A stretch of 46,163 bases of DNA, taken from the NCBI GenBank assembly GCA_011390885.1, contig JAABRO010000018.1:1-46163 (forward strand), written 5' to 3'. Source of the DNA: Gemmatimonas sp. (GTDB lineage: Bacteria > Gemmatimonadota > Gemmatimonadetes > Gemmatimonadales > Gemmatimonadaceae). The notes under the pieces are model-generated. The model made no database searches and was not told the DNA's origin. It saw nothing but the letters and a program-made list of their open reading frames with translations. A program made the translations under genes and the position numbers. This document shows, piece by piece, positions 43,979 to 46,163 of this stretch (its first letter is position 1; the number at the start of each line of letters is the position of its first letter).

Positions 43979-44044
43979 TGCGCGCGTCCGCGTGACACAT
44001 CCGGGCGCGGCGGGACCGACTAGATTGCGGGGTCCCTTCATCCC

Positions 44045-45757
44045 GTGCCTGCCGTGACCGACATCAGCCATTCGCCCACCGACGCCGCGCCCCGGCGCGA
44101 CTTCATCCGTGAACTCGTCGCCGAGGACGTGGCCACCGGCCGGTTCGGCCGCGCGCCGGCCACGCGCTTTCCGCCCGAGCCCAACGGATTCCTGCATCTC
44201 GGGCACGCCAAGTCGATCTGCCTGAACTTCGGCATCGCGCGGGAGTTCGGCGGCACGTGCAACCTGCGCTTCGACGACACGAACCCGGCCACCGAGGACG
44301 TGAAGTACGTCGAGGCCATCAAGCGCGACGTGCAGTGGCTCGGCTTCACGTGGGACGGCGAGTACTACGCCTCGGACTACTTCGAGCAGCTGTACGAGAT
44401 CGCCGAGTCGCTGGTGCTGAAGGGGCTCGCCTACGTCGACTCGCAGAACGAGGAAGAGATCCGCACGAATCGCGGCACGGTCACGTCACCCGGCGTGCCG
44501 GGGCCGTACCGCGATCGCAGCGTGGAGGAGAACCTCGACCTGCTGCGGCGCATGAAGGCCGGCGAGTTCGCCGACGGCACGCACGTGCTGCGCGCGAAGA
44601 TCGACCTCGCGCACCCCAACATGATCATGCGCGACCCGGTGCTGGTGCGCATCCGTCACGCGCATCACTACCGGCGCGGCGATGCGTGGTGCATCTACCC
44701 GCTGTACGACTTCGCGCACGGGCTGAGCGATGCCATCGAGGGGATCACGCGCTCGCTGTGCACGCTCGAGTTCAAGGACAACCGCGACATCTACGACTGG
44801 CTGGTGCAGCACGCGGGGTTCACCAGCCCGCCCACGCAGATCGAGTTCGCGCGTCTCGAGCTCGACTACACCGTGCTCAGCAAGCGCAAGCTGCTGCGCC
44901 TGGTGAACGAGGGCTACGTGCGCGGCTGGGACGATCCGCGCATGCCCACGATCGCGGGGCTGCGCCGTCGCGGCGTGCGCCCCGAGGCGATCCGCACGTT
45001 CGCGGACACCATCGGCGTGGCGCGCAAGGACGCGCGCATCGAGCTTGCGACCTTCGAGCACACGGTGCGTGACGACCTCAACATGGAAGTGCCACGCGTG
45101 CTGTGCGTGCTCGAGCCGCTCAAGGTCACGCTCACCAACTGGCCCGAGGGGCACGTCGAGATGCTCGACGCCTCGAGCTATCCGCATGACGTGCCGAAGA
45201 CCGGCTCGCGTCCCATGCCGATGTCACGCGAGCTGTTCATCGACCGGAACGATTTCATGGAGGACCCGCCGAAGAAGTTCCACCGCCTCTCGCCGGGGGC
45301 CGAGGTGCGGCTGCGCTTCGGCTACATCATCAAGTGCGAGGAGGTGGTGAAGGACGACGCGGGCAACGTGATCGAGCTGCGCTGCACCTACGATGCCGAA
45401 ACGAAGAGCGGCGGCAGCAGCGACCGCAAGGTGAAGGGCACGATCCACTGGGTGAGCGCCGCGCACGCGCATCGCTGCGAAGTGCGGCTCTACGACCGGC
45501 TCTTCAGCGTGCCCGATCCCGACGATCGCCCCGAGGGGGAGGACTTCACCACCGTGCTCAACCCCGACTCGCTCGTGACGCACGCGGACGCCGTGATCGA
45601 ACCGAGCGTGCTCACCGACCCGATCGGCAGCCGCTACCAGTTCGAACGCACCGGCTACTTCATCAGCGACGTCGAGGACAGCACGCCGCAGCGCCTCGTG
45701 TTCAACCGGATCATCAGCCTGCGCGACGGCTGGGCGAAGGAGCTGAAGAAGGGCTGA
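44045..45757 (+). CDS. glnS: Glutaminyl-tRNA synthetase
   Basis: 570 residues, the usual size of GlnRS. Class I signature HLGH at 51-54 in PPEPNGFLHLGHAKS, VLSKRK at 277-282 as the KMSKS loop, and FDDTNPATED near 76-85, which distinguishes GlnRS from bacterial GluRS. A two-beta-barrel anticodon-binding domain follows from about 340, with IHWVSAAHAHRCEVRLYDRLF near 475. It charges tRNA-Gln with glutamine directly. GTG start at 44045 is the best available. Copy C of the repeat lies just downstream. Confidence 0.97.
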   Translation: MPAVTDISHSPTDAAPRRDFIRELVAEDVATGRFGRAPATRFPPEPNGFLHLGHAKSICLNFGIAREFGGTCNLRFDDTNPATEDVKYVEAIKRDVQWLGFTWDGEYYASDYFEQLYEIAESLVLKGLAYVDSQNEEEIRTNRGTVTSPGVPGPYRDRSVEENLDLLRRMKAGEFADGTHVLRAKIDLAHPNMIMRDPVLVRIRHAHHYRRGDAWCIYPLYDFAHGLSDAIEGITRSLCTLEFKDNRDIYDWLVQHAGFTSPPTQIEFARLELDYTVLSKRKLLRLVNEGYVRGWDDPRMPTIAGLRRRGVRPEAIRTFADTIGVARKDARIELATFEHTVRDDLNMEVPRVLCVLEPLKVTLTNWPEGHVEMLDASSYPHDVPKTGSRPMPMSRELFIDRNDFMEDPPKKFHRLSPGAEVRLRFGYIIKCEEVVKDDAGNVIELRCTYDAETKSGGSSDRKVKGTIHWVSAAHAHRCEVRLYDRLFSVPDPDDRPEGEDFTTVLNPDSLVTHADAVIEPSVLTDPIGSRYQFERTGYFISDVEDSTPQRLVFNRIISLRDGWAKELKKG

Positions 45758-45772
45758 GGCAGAGACTCGACA

Positions 45773-46035
45773 CAGCAGGTCGTCAGCCCTGAGCTGATTC
45801 AGCGGCGGAGCTGATCAGCTTCCTGCACGATCGCGGCGGCGCGACCGGCGGAGCACTGGGCGACCGTTTGTGCCTGGCGACCGCCCAGTCGCGCCGCCGA
45901 CGGCGGCGCCGCTGATCAGCTGAGCGTTCGCTCCGCGCAGGGGCCGACTCCAGCTCACCCTGCTGCGCCTCGCGCGATGCCGCGGTTCGCTGGCCAGCTC
46001 CGCCGCTGAATCAGCTCAGGGCTGTCGACCTGCTG
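45773..46035 (-). repeat. Interspersed palindromic element, copy C (inverted)
   Basis: 263 bp, inverted with respect to copies A and B. Its ends form a nearly perfect terminal inverted repeat of about 45 bp: the left end CAGCAGGTCGTCAGCCCTGA and the reverse complement of the right end differ at only a few positions. The central hairpin is gcgccgccg-a-cggcggcgc. It lies between glnS and the convergent ABC-F-like gene, 5 bp from the latter's stop. Confidence 0.92.
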
Positions 46036-46040
46036 TGCCA

Positions 46041-46163
46041 TCACCGTCTCCTCGCCTGCTCCGCCTCCCACTCCACGAACGGCCCGTCGAAGTCCACCAG
46101 CCGCGTCCCGTCGAACCACCACACGCGCGTCGCCACCTCGCGCAGGAAGGCGCGGTCGTGGCT
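46041..46163 (-). CDS. ABC-F-like ATPase, C-terminal end (partial)
   Basis: Only the last 40 residues are visible. SHDRAFLREVATRVWWFDG matches the switch region just after Walker B in ABC-F proteins, followed by LVDFDGPFVEWEAEQARRR and a TGA at 46041-46043. ABC-F members act on the ribosome in translation or antibiotic resistance. The rest lies beyond the window. Confidence 0.7.
   Translation of the reverse strand, partial: SHDRAFLREVATRVWWFDGTRLVDFDGPFVEWEAEQARRR

Noticed and set aside
41574-46035. CRISPR array from three similar repeats
   Set aside because: The copies are about 265 bp long, far apart and one is inverted; this is a dispersed element.

Overview
This is a high-GC bacterial chromosome segment. 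The gene families suggest a Gemmatimonadota-type Gram-negative soil or freshwater bacterium: general-secretion pseudopilins, a DUF1800/DUF1501 pair, several outer-membrane or lipoproteins, Pkn-type Ser/Thr kinases, and an ABC permease fused to an M1 peptidase. That assignment is an inference from gene content; no 16S or other marker is present.

Layout. 1-2458 (minus): type II secretion genes gspG, gspF, a gspH-like and a truncated gspI-like pseudopilin. 2678-5523 (plus): DUF1800 plus DUF1501. 5552-6445: divergent cupredoxin and hypothetical lipoproteins. 6464-9617 (minus): translationally coupled CIA30 protein, Baeyer-Villiger-type monooxygenase and HSL-family esterase. 9683-13698: VF530 protein, Tat-exported DsrE-like protein, EVE-domain protein with a histone-H1-like tail, and a large beta-barrel protein with coiled coil. 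13838-15758 (plus): membrane Ser/Thr kinase and RsmD. 15832-19572 (plus): beta-lactamase-family serine hydrolase, mercaptopyruvate-type sulfurtransferase, LLM flavin oxidoreductase. 19595-22048 (minus): penicillin acylase.

22178-26509 is the most interesting part: a chromosomal integron. A full-length integron integrase reads TOWARDS its cassettes, the reverse of the usual divergent layout. It is followed by a candidate attI and a small, less GC-rich cassette array with four clear attC sites and one decayed one. Cassettes carry two toxin-antitoxin pairs (HigB/HigA-like and DUF4258/DUF2283), a SAM methyltransferase and three tiny membrane proteins. Two related palindromes lie between intI and attI.

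26527-36518: VOC protein, ECF42-type sigma factor with its DGPF partner, a membrane protein interrupted by an in-frame TGA, an ABC-2 permease/M1 peptidase fusion with its ATPase, an amidohydrolase and a lipoprotein. 36809-46163: a kinase-ATPase-TPR fusion, a second serine hydrolase whose SxxK motif reads SxxR, a MOP-like transporter, a VOC protein, glutaminyl-tRNA synthetase and the end of an ABC-F-like ATPase. Three copies of a roughly 265-bp palindromic interspersed element (A, B direct; C inverted) lie between these last genes; I recognise no known family for it.

Most very long open frames antisense to these genes reflect high GC and were left out.
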